Shown here: positions 44,337 to 53,597 of the stretch, piece by piece
How positions within the stretch are numbered: the first letter of the stretch is position 1
How the letters are laid out: each line of letters opens with the position of its first letter
The notes under the pieces: generated by a model
Told to the model about the DNA's origin: nothing
What the model saw: only the letters and a program-made list of their open reading frames with translations
Database searches by the model: none
NCBI GenBank assembly: GCA_963823565.1
Contig: CAWGLR010000001.1
Coordinates: forward strand, 682,001-746,000
Direction of reading: 5' to 3'
Source: RHKX01 sp963823565
Lineage (GTDB): Bacteria; Actinomycetota; Thermoleophilia; Solirubrobacterales; 70-9
Length of the DNA: 64,000 nt
Program-made: the position numbers and the translations under genes

Positions 44337-46310
44337 TCACCGGCCGACCAGTTCGGGCTCCTGCGCTCCCGGCAGCCCCGGGCCCTCGTCGACGTGCCAG
44401 GCCTCCTCGGGAACGCCGCGCAGGTGCTCGAGGATGCGCTCGAGCTCATGCAGGTCCCCGGGGTTGACGCCGCGTGAGTTCATCAGCTGCTTGCCGAGGG
44501 CGCCGCGGTCGGCGGGGGTCGACGCGGCGAAGAGATAGCGGCCGATCTGGGCGTCGCGGCGGGTCTTGTCGCCGGAGGGCGAGCCGGCGTCGGCGGCGAA
44601 CTGGCGCAGGGTGCGGACGAGGTTGCGCGCCATCTCGTCCTCCTCGGCGTCGACCGCCGCCGCGACGTCGTGAAGCGGCTCGCGCTGGGCGATGGCCAGC
44701 ATCGCCGCGCGCCGCTGCTTCGGGACCAGGCCCTCGATCACCGCGCGTTCGTCGAAATCGCGCCCGCGGCGGCCGATCATGCTCTTGGCGATCTGCACGA
44801 GCGCGCCGCGGTGGGCGGCGGGGATCGCGCCCCCGAGCGGGAGCAGCGCGATCCAGAGGGCCATCCCGGCGAAGGGGACGATGAACTCGAGAACCGTCCC
44901 GGGCGGGTCGATCAGGTAGTAGGCACCGCCGATGAGCACGGCTGAGCCGAACGAGACGGCGAAGGCTCGCTTCGGCAGCACCGCCGGGCTCTGGCCGCGC
45001 TGCCCCTTCACCGTCACCGCCAGCGCCGGGATCGCGAAGGCGACCAGCATCGCGATCGGGGGCGCCCAGATCCCCAGCGGCGGGATCAGCAGCAGGCAGG
45101 CGCCGATGAAGATCAGGGCCGCGAGGACGGCGCCGACGATGAAGTAGACGGACTTGTGCTTGAACTTGGCCGTCTTGTTCAGCATCCGGTAGACGGTCGG
45201 AGCGACGAGGCCGGCGGAGAGCAGCGGGATCAGGCTCGCCGCCTCGCCGTATCCGTCCGGGGAGATGCGGCCGAGCGCCCGTGCGGCGAGGCTGACCGCG
45301 AGCAGGACCCCGGCCAGCATGATCAGGAAGTAGCCGAGCTGGATCCCTCGCGCGGTTCCCGCCCCGTATTCGTCCTCGACGGCGTGGAACGCCGGCGTCT
45401 TGCGCAGCGGCCGCAGTGCCTTGCGATACCCGGCGGGAAGGAACGCGACCGCGAACCCCGCCTTCGAGGCCAGGTGGTAGACGCCGAGGTCCGCCGTGTC
45501 GACGAACCGCGACAGCAGGAAGATGTCCATGTAGCCGACGATCCACATCGAGCTGACCAGCGGGATGCGACGGACCCCCCGGTTCATGATCGTCAGCGCC
45601 TCGCGCGGCTCGAAGCAGAGCTCGACGCTGGATCGGAGCAGCAGCACCGTCGCCAGCGCCGCCGCCGCCGAACCGGCCGCGTACCCGCCGATCGCCGCGC
45701 TGACCCCCGCGCCCGTCGCGAGCAGCGGCACCGAGATCGCCAGCGCGAGCGATGGGCGCAGGTTGTCCACGATCACGTAGGCAACCGGTCGGTGCTCCAT
45801 CCAGATGGCGAGCGACCCGAGCCTGACGATCGCGCCGAAGCCGCCCGCGACCCCGGCCCAGGCGATCAGCGCCGGATCGTGGTCGCCTTGGAGAAGGAAG
45901 CCGGCGACCTGATCGGCGAAGACGACGAAGATCGCGGTGCCCACCAGCGCGACGATTCCGGTCAGCACCAAGCCGGTCCCGAGCGCGCGCTGGCGCGATT
46001 CGGCGACGTCCTCCTCCTCGTCGTCATCCTCGTCGTCGTCATCGCCGCCGCCGAAGACCCGTTTCAGCGTGCCCTGCTTGGAGCCGAGGTTGAAGATGAA
46101 GCTGAGGAAGGCGGCGGCGAACAGCAGCAGGCCGTAGCGGCCGAAGTCAGCGGGCCCGAGGAAGATGGCGACGACGATCGCGCTGACGAGGGTCAGCCCG
46201 TGGTTGACGATGAGCCCGACCGAATGGATCGACGACAGTCGAAGGACCTTCTCGCCGAGCGCGGCGCCGCTGCCGCGAGGAGGCGCCGGGGTGGCGTCCG
46301 CCGGTGTCAC
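44337..46310 (-). CDS. polysaccharide flippase-like membrane protein with cytoplasmic C-terminal extension
   Basis: The 657-residue protein has about twelve to fourteen hydrophobic helices over residues 30-510 in the pattern of Wzx/MATE-type oligosaccharide flippases. A run of Asp and Glu (DDDDEDDDEEED) lies in a loop near residue 95. After about 520 comes a soluble helical extension of about 140 residues. It starts at a GTG (46310) that overlaps the sulfotransferase stop. It would move a lipid-linked glycan across the membrane. It is last in a three-gene operon with a sulfotransferase and an asparagine-synthase-like gene. Confidence 0.87.
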   Translation of the reverse strand: MTPADATPAPPRGSGAALGEKVLRLSSIHSVGLIVNHGLTLVSAIVVAIFLGPADFGRYGLLLFAAAFLSFIFNLGSKQGTLKRVFGGGDDDDEDDDEEEDVAESRQRALGTGLVLTGIVALVGTAIFVVFADQVAGFLLQGDHDPALIAWAGVAGGFGAIVRLGSLAIWMEHRPVAYVIVDNLRPSLALAISVPLLATGAGVSAAIGGYAAGSAAAALATVLLLRSSVELCFEPREALTIMNRGVRRIPLVSSMWIVGYMDIFLLSRFVDTADLGVYHLASKAGFAVAFLPAGYRKALRPLRKTPAFHAVEDEYGAGTARGIQLGYFLIMLAGVLLAVSLAARALGRISPDGYGEAASLIPLLSAGLVAPTVYRMLNKTAKFKHKSVYFIVGAVLAALIFIGACLLLIPPLGIWAPPIAMLVAFAIPALAVTVKGQRGQSPAVLPKRAFAVSFGSAVLIGGAYYLIDPPGTVLEFIVPFAGMALWIALLPLGGAIPAAHRGALVQIAKSMIGRRGRDFDERAVIEGLVPKQRRAAMLAIAQREPLHDVAAAVDAEEDEMARNLVRTLRQFAADAGSPSGDKTRRDAQIGRYLFAASTPADRGALGKQLMNSRGVNPGDLHELERILEHLRGVPEEAWHVDEGPGLPGAQEPELVGR

Positions 46311-47242
46311 GGTCGCGCCTCGTAGACCCGGCGGAGCATCCGCCAGCCGTTGACCGCGTCGCGCTCGAAGCCGTCGAGGATCGCGCGGTAGCGGGCGTCG
46401 ACGCGGCGCCGGTAGCGGGCGCCGCCGCGGCGCCTCCAGCGGCCGACGTTGCCCGCGTCACCGCCGATGTCGCGGCGGAAGGTCCCGCGCATCGTCTCCT
46501 CGTTCTTGAGGCCGAGGAACCTGCGCAGGCGCTCGAAGGTTCGCCGGCGGCGGAGGTCGATCAGCTCGTCGAGGCTGATCGCCAGGTAGCGGTCGTCCGG
46601 CACCTGCCGCAGAGCGGCGTCGATCCGGCGCATCCGCCCCTCCCACCAGTCGAGGCCCTGGCGCATCGTCCGCGGCCGCGCGAGGAAGTTCGCCTGATCG
46701 ATCCGCGAGGCGGCGGCGTCGCGCCCGTCGCGGACGACGTGAACGAAGAGCGCGTCGGGGAAAAGGCGCAGCAGGGTCGGGGCCTGGGCTACGGTGTCGC
46801 AGCTCTGCTCGATCAGCCCGGGCTTGCCCTCGCGCTCGGCGATCGGCGCGAGCAGCGCGTAGAAGAGCTCGCGGCAGGCGTCCTCGGGGTCGACCGGGTA
46901 GTCGTCCGCGAAGCGCTCGCACGCCTCCTCGAAGGCCTCGGGGGCGACGTGGCGGTGCAGGCCCTTGACGCTCATCCGGTGCAGGGCGACGCCCCGCCAC
47001 CAGGTCCCGCGCAGGCGATCGAGGAACTGCTCGGGGGTCACCTCGCCGGCGAGCACGTCGGGGAACCCACCCGGGTCGGTGTGGAAGCGGGCCTCGTTCG
47101 GATAGTTCGCCAGGGTCGAGTGGCGCCCGAGCATCCGGGCGACCACGTGGGTCCCGCTGCGACCCGTCCCGCCCACGAAGACGACGCGGGGCCGGGCAGT
47201 CTCGGGGGCCTCCTCCACGCGTTGTTCGAGGGGCTGAGACAC
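46307..47242 (-). CDS. sulfotransferase family protein
   Basis: The 311-residue protein starts at a GTG (47242). RVVFVGGTGRSGTHVVARML carries the 5'-phosphosulfate loop for PAPS binding, and LFVHVVRDGRDAAASRI carries the 3'-phosphate site with Arg and Ser. Both are sulfotransferase hallmarks. It probably adds sulfate to a surface glycan or lipid. It is between the asparagine-synthase-like gene (60 bp upstream) and the flippase gene (4-bp overlap). Confidence 0.88.
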   Translation of the reverse strand: MSQPLEQRVEEAPETARPRVVFVGGTGRSGTHVVARMLGRHSTLANYPNEARFHTDPGGFPDVLAGEVTPEQFLDRLRGTWWRGVALHRMSVKGLHRHVAPEAFEEACERFADDYPVDPEDACRELFYALLAPIAEREGKPGLIEQSCDTVAQAPTLLRLFPDALFVHVVRDGRDAAASRIDQANFLARPRTMRQGLDWWEGRMRRIDAALRQVPDDRYLAISLDELIDLRRRRTFERLRRFLGLKNEETMRGTFRRDIGGDAGNVGRWRRRGGARYRRRVDARYRAILDGFERDAVNGWRMLRRVYEARP

Positions 47243-47301
47243 CGCTGAAGGGTATCCCGCGCGCCCTCCCACCCAAGCTCCGGCGGCACGCCGGGAACGG
47301 G

Positions 47302-49104
47302 CTATGCGCCGCCCCCGAGCAGCGGCTCCCCCTCCGTCGCGCGGTCGGCGAGCAGCGCCAGGTGGTCGTCGAAGGCCGTGCGGTACGCGATGCCCTCGAA
47401 GGGGTCTTGGTAGTGGGAGTCGGGCCGGCCGGCGCGGCACTCCGCGAGCAGCTCGCGGACCCGGCCGGCGTCGTACATCGCGGTCCAAGCGCCGCCGGCG
47501 GCGATCATCGCGTCCAGCTCCTCGCCGTCGGTGCCCTCCCAGATCATCGCGCGCTTCTCGGTCCGGTAGCGGCGGCGGCGCAGCCGCGCGATCGGGCCCC
47601 GCGGCCGCTCGGCCGCGAAGTAGGGGACGTCGCCCCAGGCGGGGACCAGGCGGGCGGTGAGCTCGCGGTGGAGGCGGTCCCCGAGGCGCTGTTCGGGGGT
47701 GAGCGCGAACGCCGCGCGCAGGAACCCCTGGCAGGCGAAGAACGTGAAGCGCTGCGTGTCGGCGGCCAGTCCCGAGCGATGGCTGAAGCGCTCGGCGAGG
47801 TAGAACCAGTCGAGCAGCGCCGGGCCCTCGACGCCGAGCTCCCGTCCCTCCGCGAGCGTCGCCGCGACCGCCTCCCGCCCGCGCTCGTAGCTGCGCTCGG
47901 TGGCGGCGCGGTGGCGGCGGCGCGCGGCCTGGTCGAGGCGCTCGCGGATCGCCTCCTCGCCGCCGCCCAGCTTCCCGAGCGCGCGCTGGGTCGTGTAGTA
48001 GAAGCCGTGGGCGATCTCGCCGCCGTGGCCCGAGACCTCGGCGTGGGAGGCGAAGGTGAACGGGAGCGTCATCTTGCCCCGCACCTTCGATGCGTGCCGC
48101 ATGCCGTCGTGGACCAGGTGCACCGCCCGCGCCCGCTCTCGCAGCCCCTTGTCGTAGACCTTCTCCCGATCCCCGGCCCAGCGGACCTGGTGATCGGCTT
48201 CGCGGCCGGCGCGGCGCATCAGCTCCTTCGCGACCGCCGCCTCGCCTGGGGTCATGTCGGAGGTGGCGAAGACGGCGGGGGCGCCGGCGGCGACGAAGAA
48301 CGCCGCCGAAAGCCGGCTGTCGCGCCCGCCGGAGAGGTCCACCTGCGGCCACTCGGGGAACAGCTCGCCGAGCGCGCGAGCGACGCCGGTGGCCTCCTCG
48401 GCGAAGCGGTCCATCCCCTGCTCGAGGTCGGCGCCGCGACCGACGAGCGCCGCGATCGCGCCCGTGGCACGCGCCTCGCAGCCCTCGCGCGAGCACCGGG
48501 CCACCGTCCCCCGCGGAACGCGCCGGAGGCCGCGGAACGGCGTCGCCTCGCGGATGAACCAGCCCATCGCCGCGAACAGCTCCCAGGCCTCGTCATCGGC
48601 CTCCGGCCGCTCGCCGAGGAACAGCGGGATGGCGCCGGGCCGGTTCGACCAGACGCGGACCTCGGGACGGGCGAGCTCGTACAGGCGCCCGGCGCCGAGG
48701 CAGTCGTTGACGATCGTCAGCCGCTCCGCGCCGGGCTCGGCCACGGCGAAGACCGCCGGCGGGTCGAGCGTCCGCACGATCGATTCGGGCGCGTCCAGCG
48801 CCGCCCGGGCGACCGCCTCGGGACCGCCGGCGCCGCCGAGCCGACCGGCGCCGGTCGGCACGTAGGAGGAGGCGATCGCCCAGCCCTCGCCGCGCGCCGC
48901 CCCGGCCCAGCGGGTCGAGCGCGCGGCCGCCTCGGCGCTCGCGAGCGCGACGTGCGAGCCTGCCTCAAGCGACCCCCGGAGCTCGCCCTCGACGAGGCCG
49001 GAGTAGTGCGAGCGAACGCGCTCGAGCCCGGCCTCCAGCCGGGACCGCGCGAGCGGCGCCCGCGACCAGCAGGCGACCCAGGTCGGGTCGAGGATCTCAC
49101 CCAT
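47302..49104 (-). CDS. asparagine synthase-related protein
   Basis: The 600-residue protein has an N-terminal half with no catalytic Cys2 of a glutamine amidotransferase, and a C-terminal synthetase domain with the PP-loop QVDLSGGRDSRLSAAFF (about residue 270) for ATP. The segment SHAEVSGHGGEIAHGFYY also fits the superfamily. Such proteins near glycan genes often amidate or modify sugars rather than make free asparagine. The ATG at 49104 is first in a three-gene operon ending at 44337. Confidence 0.8.
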   Translation of the reverse strand: MGEILDPTWVACWSRAPLARSRLEAGLERVRSHYSGLVEGELRGSLEAGSHVALASAEAAARSTRWAGAARGEGWAIASSYVPTGAGRLGGAGGPEAVARAALDAPESIVRTLDPPAVFAVAEPGAERLTIVNDCLGAGRLYELARPEVRVWSNRPGAIPLFLGERPEADDEAWELFAAMGWFIREATPFRGLRRVPRGTVARCSREGCEARATGAIAALVGRGADLEQGMDRFAEEATGVARALGELFPEWPQVDLSGGRDSRLSAAFFVAAGAPAVFATSDMTPGEAAVAKELMRRAGREADHQVRWAGDREKVYDKGLRERARAVHLVHDGMRHASKVRGKMTLPFTFASHAEVSGHGGEIAHGFYYTTQRALGKLGGGEEAIRERLDQAARRRHRAATERSYERGREAVAATLAEGRELGVEGPALLDWFYLAERFSHRSGLAADTQRFTFFACQGFLRAAFALTPEQRLGDRLHRELTARLVPAWGDVPYFAAERPRGPIARLRRRRYRTEKRAMIWEGTDGEELDAMIAAGGAWTAMYDAGRVRELLAECRAGRPDSHYQDPFEGIAYRTAFDDHLALLADRATEGEPLLGGGA

Positions 49105-49269
49105 CGGGCGATTCTCGCGCAGGCGGGGCGGCGGACCCGCGGGACGTCACCCCCGGGGTATGAGCGCGACCACCCCCCGGTCTGGCGCAGAACCTCCCCC
49201 GGACCCCTGGGAGCGGCGATCGATCGGGCCGAAGATGGACCCATACACCGACCCCCTACCAACGAGGTG

Positions 49270-49659
49270 ATGAACATGCGTATCAAGACCATCCTGGCGA
49301 CCGCGGCGATTGCGACGGCAACGGCCTTCACCGGCGTCGCCCACGGGGCCGACGACCTGGCCTCCAACCAGTCGCCCACCGAGGTGACGATCAAGGGCAA
49401 GAACGGCGACTACCACGGCAAGGTCAAGAGCTCCGACGCCGACTGCCTCCAGGACCGCAAGGTCACCGTCTACAAGATGCTCGGCAACTCGCCGGCGCCG
49501 AAGACGGACCAGAAGATCGGCTCCGACGTCAGCGAGCTCGACGGCACCAAGGGCGTGTGGTCGATCGGGAACTCCGGCTACAAGCACGGCGACTTCTACG
49601 CCAAGGTCAAGAAGACCAGCGAGTGCGCCGGCGACATCAGCCCCGTCCTGAGTCGCTAG
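49270..49659 (+). CDS. small secreted protein of unknown function
   Basis: The 129-residue protein starts at the ATG at 49270 or 49276 after AACGAGG. A signal peptide (about 1-26, ending AHGAD) precedes a mature domain with strands (TEVTIKGKNGDYHGKVKS, DRKVTVYKML) and two cysteines. The DCLQDRKVTVYK segment resembles an Ig-like or collagen-B-like strand pair found in actinobacterial secreted proteins. A hairpin terminator follows. Confidence 0.78.
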   Translation: MNMRIKTILATAAIATATAFTGVAHGADDLASNQSPTEVTIKGKNGDYHGKVKSSDADCLQDRKVTVYKMLGNSPAPKTDQKIGSDVSELDGTKGVWSIGNSGYKHGDFYAKVKKTSECAGDISPVLSR

Positions 49660-49682
49660 TCCCCAGCAGCACCATCGAACGT

Positions 49683-49712
49683 GAAGGGGCTCCCTGCGAA
49701 GGGGGCCCCTTC
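49683..49712 (+). terminator. terminator of the small secreted-protein gene
   Basis: GAAGGGGC at 49683-49690 pairs with GCCCCTTC at 49705-49712 and is followed by TCG-TTGC. It lies 24 bp after the stop at 49659 and just before the convergent LigD-type gene end at 49720, so it may serve both genes. Confidence 0.65.
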
Positions 49713-49719
49713 TCGTTGC

Positions 49720-50796
49720 TCAGTCGCGCTTGCGGTCCCGGTCGCGCGACGGCTGCACGCGCTTCGGCTCGCCGGGCATCTTCGGATAGTCGGGCGGGTA
49801 AGGCATGTCCCCCGCGCCCTCGGACTCGTCGCGCTCGTACATCTCGAGCAGCGGCTCCAACGAGTGGTGGACGTCGTCGATCTCGGCCATCCGGTCGCCG
49901 ACGCCGGCGAAGCGGGCGGGCATCGACTCGACCGTGAAGTCGGCGGGCTCGACCGATGCCAGCTCGTCCCACTCGAGCGGCGCGGAGACCGGCGCCCCGG
50001 GCTTCGGCCGGACGCTGTAGGGGGAGGCGATCGTGCGGTCGCGTGCGTTCTGGTTGTAGTCGACGAAGACGCGCTCGCCGCGCTCCTCCTTCCACCACTT
50101 CGTCGTCACCCGCCCGGGCATCCGCCGCTCGAGCTCGCGGCCGAAGGCGATCGCGGCGTGACGCACGTCGGTGAACGTCCAGCGCGGTTCGATCCGGACG
50201 TAGATGTGGATGCCGCGGCCGCCTGACGTCTTCGGGAACCCGCGGTACCCGAGGTCGCCCAGCAGCGTGCGCGCCTCGGCCGCGACCTCCACCGCGTCGG
50301 CGAAGCCGGTCCCCTCCTGCGGGTCGAGGTCGATGCGCAACTCGTCGGGATGGTCGACGTCGGTCCGCCGGACCGGCCAGGGATGGAACGTGAGCGTGCC
50401 CATGTGCGCGCACCAGGCGACGACGCCGAGCTCGGTCGGGCAGACCTCGTCCGCGTGCCTTCCCGAGGGGAACTCGATCCGCGCCGTCTCGACCCAGTCA
50501 GGGGCGCCATTGGGAATCCGCTTCTGGTAGAAGGCCTCGCCCTTCTGGCCCGAGCGCGTCGTCAGCTCGATCCCCTCGTGCACCCCCTTCGGCCAGCGCT
50601 CGAGCGTCGTCGGCCGCTCCCGCAGGGCCCGCATGATCCCGTCGCCGACCGCGACGTAGTACTCGGCGATCTGGAGCTTGGTGATCTCGCCGGTCCGCTC
50701 CGTGGCACCGAAGATCACCCGGTCGGGGCTGGAGACGCGCACCTCTCGCCCGTCCACCTCGAGGATCGCCGCTTCAGCCGCCACGAAGGCAAGCAT
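49720..50796 (-). CDS. LigD-type DNA polymerase/primase domain protein (second copy)
   Basis: The 358-residue protein is another stand-alone LigD polymerase domain: VRVSSPDRVIFGATERTGEITKLQIAEYY, RWPKGVHEGIE, FYQKRIPNGAPDWVET, catalytic LRIDLDPQEG, KTSGGRGIHIYV and ERVFVDYNQNARDRTIASPYSVR. It is about 55 residues longer than the first copy because of a basic C-terminal tail (DYPKMPGEPKRVQPS, then Arg/Asp/Lys). The start may be the ATG at 50796 or a GTG at 50784. Its role beside the first copy is not clear. Confidence 0.9.
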   Translation of the reverse strand: MLAFVAAEAAILEVDGREVRVSSPDRVIFGATERTGEITKLQIAEYYVAVGDGIMRALRERPTTLERWPKGVHEGIELTTRSGQKGEAFYQKRIPNGAPDWVETARIEFPSGRHADEVCPTELGVVAWCAHMGTLTFHPWPVRRTDVDHPDELRIDLDPQEGTGFADAVEVAAEARTLLGDLGYRGFPKTSGGRGIHIYVRIEPRWTFTDVRHAAIAFGRELERRMPGRVTTKWWKEERGERVFVDYNQNARDRTIASPYSVRPKPGAPVSAPLEWDELASVEPADFTVESMPARFAGVGDRMAEIDDVHHSLEPLLEMYERDESEGAGDMPYPPDYPKMPGEPKRVQPSRDRDRKRD

Positions 50797-50827
50797 TGCC
50801 GAAGCGCGGCCGGGGTGTGGCGGGCGA

Positions 50828-51967
50828 TCAGGCTCCGAACCAGCGTGCCCGGCGAGTCGCGGCGAACTCGGCCTTCTCCGCCGCGAACTCACGGGACGGC
50901 TCGTGGAGCTGCGCCGCCGGCCCGTCCCCTCGGAGGAAGTTGACCTCGACCTTGCTGACGAGCCCTCCGCCGGTCTCGGCGTAACAGACACCCGACCCCT
51001 CGTAAGGCGCCGGCGGCTCTCCGCCGGAGATCTCCGCCGCGATGTCGTCGGCGACGACCCGCGCCGCGGACTCGGCGAAGATCCCGGCCTTGGGGACGAC
51101 CCGCTCGCCGGAGTTGACATCGCCGACTGCGTACACCCGCGGAAATCGGGTCCTCAGGTTGGACTGATCGACGGGCACCCAGCCGTCGACCGCCAGGCCC
51201 GAGGACTCGAGCGGATCCGGCGCCCGGTGTACGGGGATCCCCACGAACAGGTCGTACGGCTTCGTCTCCCCACTCGCCATCTGAGCGACCTTCGCCGCGG
51301 GGTCGATGCCGGTCACGAGCTGCTGGGGGAGCTCGTCGATCCCGCGCGAGGCCAGGCCGTCGCGGAAGAACTGCGAGACCTCGGCGGTAACCGGGACCGG
51401 GCGCTGCATCGGGAACGACATCGCCATCTCCACCGCATTGCGGACCCCGCGCCGGGTGAAGTGCTCGTGCAGGAGGAACGCCCCCTCGAAGGGAGCCGGC
51501 GGGCACTTGAACGGCTGGCCGAGCACCGATACCAGCACGCGCCCGCCGTCGAACCCGGCGAGCGCATCGCGCAGTCGCCCCGCCCCGGCGAGCGTGTAGA
51601 ACTCGTGGCCGCCCTCCTCGAATCCCGGCGTGGCCGCCAGGTCGTAGTCGGCGCCCATCGCGACGACGAGGTAGTCGGCCTCGTGGGCGCCGGAGTCGGT
51701 CTCCACCCGCCGCGCGACCGGGTCGATGCCGGTCACCGTCTCCTGCCGGAACTCGACGCCCTCCTTCGCAATGTCGCCGTAGGGCAGGCGCACGGCGTCG
51801 GCCGGCTCTCGCCCCATCATCACCTCGAGCTTGGAGAAGCCGAAGTAGAACGAGTCATTGCGGTCGAGCAGGGTGACGTCGACCGCGTCCGCGGCGGTCT
51901 CGGACAGGCGCGTAGCCAGCTCGAGCCCGGCGAACCCCGCACCGATGATCAGGACACTTCGTTTCAT
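50828..51967 (-). CDS. SQR/NDH-2-like FAD-dependent oxidoreductase
   Basis: The 379-residue protein has the FAD motif VLIIGAGFAGLELA at the N-terminus and LLDRNDSFYFGFSKLEVM, as in sulfide:quinone reductase. YLVVAMGADYDLAATPGF and PRVYAVGDVN bind FAD. PFKCPPAPFEGAFLLHE contains the CPPAP segment shared by SQR relatives. It lacks clear evidence for all three SQR cysteines, so the electron donor could be NADH, sulfide or another thiol. It starts at the ATG at 51967. Confidence 0.85.
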   Translation of the reverse strand: MKRSVLIIGAGFAGLELATRLSETAADAVDVTLLDRNDSFYFGFSKLEVMMGREPADAVRLPYGDIAKEGVEFRQETVTGIDPVARRVETDSGAHEADYLVVAMGADYDLAATPGFEEGGHEFYTLAGAGRLRDALAGFDGGRVLVSVLGQPFKCPPAPFEGAFLLHEHFTRRGVRNAVEMAMSFPMQRPVPVTAEVSQFFRDGLASRGIDELPQQLVTGIDPAAKVAQMASGETKPYDLFVGIPVHRAPDPLESSGLAVDGWVPVDQSNLRTRFPRVYAVGDVNSGERVVPKAGIFAESAARVVADDIAAEISGGEPPAPYEGSGVCYAETGGGLVSKVEVNFLRGDGPAAQLHEPSREFAAEKAEFAATRRARWFGA

Positions 51968-52126
51968 GGTGCGATGCTAGCGCGCGCTCAGATCGCCGCG
52001 AGGAGGATCGCCGGTGGCGCGCGGTGGCCGCGAGGCGGGTCCTGAACGACGGTGCGGACGTGTGTGCCGGCGCGACGTCTCGCCGGTGAAGCGCCACAAG
52101 CTCGGCTAGGTCAAGCGGGATCGAAG

Positions 52127-52200
<74 letters not shown>

Positions 52201-52273
52201 GCGAGCGAAAGGGCGTCCCTCCCGCGGAGGGGCATCTTAGAGAGCGCGGCCACGGGCTGGGAGCGCGTGCGCG

Positions 52274-53203
52274 CTAGCTGCTGCAGGCCGTGCTCCGAGT
52301 TGTCCCGTCGGGGCAGGTGACGTCGATCCAGACCGCGCGGGGGAAGCTCGCGCCGGTGAAGTCTGCGCCGAGGAAGCTCGAGTTGATCATCACCACCGAT
52401 CCCAGCGAGGCGTTGGTGAACTTCGCCCGCTCGAGCGATGAGATCTGGATCGTGCTGGCGTGCATGAAGGCATCGGAGAAGTCCGCTCCGTCGAGGACGG
52501 TGCTGCTCAGGTTCGCCGAGTAGAGCAGCGTGCCGCTGAAGTCCGCCGGGCCCGGCGCTGCGACGACGCCGTAGAGGTTCGCGTTCTCGAGGTTGACGTT
52601 GGTGAGATCGGCGCCGCCGAGCGAGGCGCCCCAGAGGTTGGCGTTGATCAGGTTGGTGGTCCTCCTCGGCTTCGCGGTGGAGAACGGCGGGGGTGGCGGC
52701 GGCGAGTTCGCTCCCCGCAGGTTCGCCCTGGCGAGGTCCGCCCCGTAGAAGTTCGCGTTGCTGAAGTCGCCGTTGTTCATCCGCGCTCGCGTCAGCCCGG
52801 CTCCGTGGAAGTTCGCGTTCTCGGCCTCCGCGGCGACGAGGCTCGCGCGGTTCAGCGTCGTTCCGGTGAGGTCGGCGCCGGTGAGGCCGGCCCGCTTCAG
52901 GGTCGCGCCGTTGAGCCGAGCGCCGGTGAGGTCGGCGCCGGTGAGGTCGGCGCCCCTCAGGTTCGCCCTGCTGAGGTTGGCCTTCCGCAGGTCCGCCCCG
53001 CGAAGCTTCGCGTTGCTGAAGTCGGCGCCGGTGAGGTCGCCGTGGAAGCTGAGCCTCCAGCTGAACTTGGTCCCGGCGCAATGGGCACCCGGGCGGAAGT
53101 CGCATCCGTCGGCGGTCTTCGCCGCGGCGGCCGGAGCGAGGCCGAGCACCGTCGCGAGGGCGGCCGGGACGGCGAGGAGGCGCAGCGAGCGGATTCGAAG
53201 CAT
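52274..53203 (-). CDS. secreted pentapeptide-repeat protein
   Basis: The 309-residue protein starts at the ATG at 53203 with a signal peptide ending near AAAAK (about 29). Then about thirty repeats of the A(D/N)LXX type form a right-handed beta-helix (ADLTGADLTGARL, then similar). A Pro-rich insert SPPPPPPFS (about residue 165) interrupts the helix. The C-terminus has Cys pairs (TCPDGTTRSTACSS). Pentapeptide proteins can mimic DNA or act as scaffolds, but a secreted one is more likely structural. Confidence 0.87.
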   Translation of the reverse strand: MLRIRSLRLLAVPAALATVLGLAPAAAAKTADGCDFRPGAHCAGTKFSWRLSFHGDLTGADFSNAKLRGADLRKANLSRANLRGADLTGADLTGARLNGATLKRAGLTGADLTGTTLNRASLVAAEAENANFHGAGLTRARMNNGDFSNANFYGADLARANLRGANSPPPPPPFSTAKPRRTTNLINANLWGASLGGADLTNVNLENANLYGVVAAPGPADFSGTLLYSANLSSTVLDGADFSDAFMHASTIQISSLERAKFTNASLGSVVMINSSFLGADFTGASFPRAVWIDVTCPDGTTRSTACSS

Positions 53204-53393
53204 CGAGTGGCATTCGTTGCCGGTCCTCGATGTCCTCTCACCGGGTCGCGCTCCGCGGCGCGAGCCCGGCTGTGGGGTGAGCGCGCACTTGAGCCGCCTA
53301 TGCACGCATAACCGCGCGCTCACGAGTCGAGGAGCGGCACCCTGCTTCCACCCCCGCGGGGGGACTGTGCGGCGCAGCCGACGCGGGGCGCGG

Positions 53394-53561
53394 CTAGCGC
53401 TCGCGGTCGACCGGGCGCGGCGAGTCGTCGTCGTCGCGGTCGACCTTGGCCTTGAGCTGGTCGATGTGGCGGGCGGCCTCGGCGGCGATCAGGGAATCAT
53501 CGAACGGCTCGCCGGCCTCCGCGCAGAGGCCGACCCCGGCTGAAACGCGGACCGACGGCAC
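53394..53561 (-). CDS. DUF3072-like small protein
   Basis: From a GTG at 53561 a 55-residue protein has LCAEAGEPFDDSLIAAEAARHIDQLKAK, which fits DUF3072 (AGEPFD then EA-RIDEL), followed by a charged tail. The usual 15-residue lead-in with a YL-TL helix is missing, so the start could be wrong or the gene broken. The gene is too short to score by length alone. Confidence 0.5.
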   Translation of the reverse strand: MPSVRVSAGVGLCAEAGEPFDDSLIAAEAARHIDQLKAKVDRDDDDSPRPVDRER

Positions 53562-53597
53562 ATTGGCGAACTCCGCTCACCGCTACCGTCACCGGCG

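Noticed and set aside
46307..48496. Long upstream extension of the sulfotransferase frame
   Set aside because: The extension overlaps the asparagine-synthase-like gene on the same strand in another frame and is Arg/Gly-rich without motifs.
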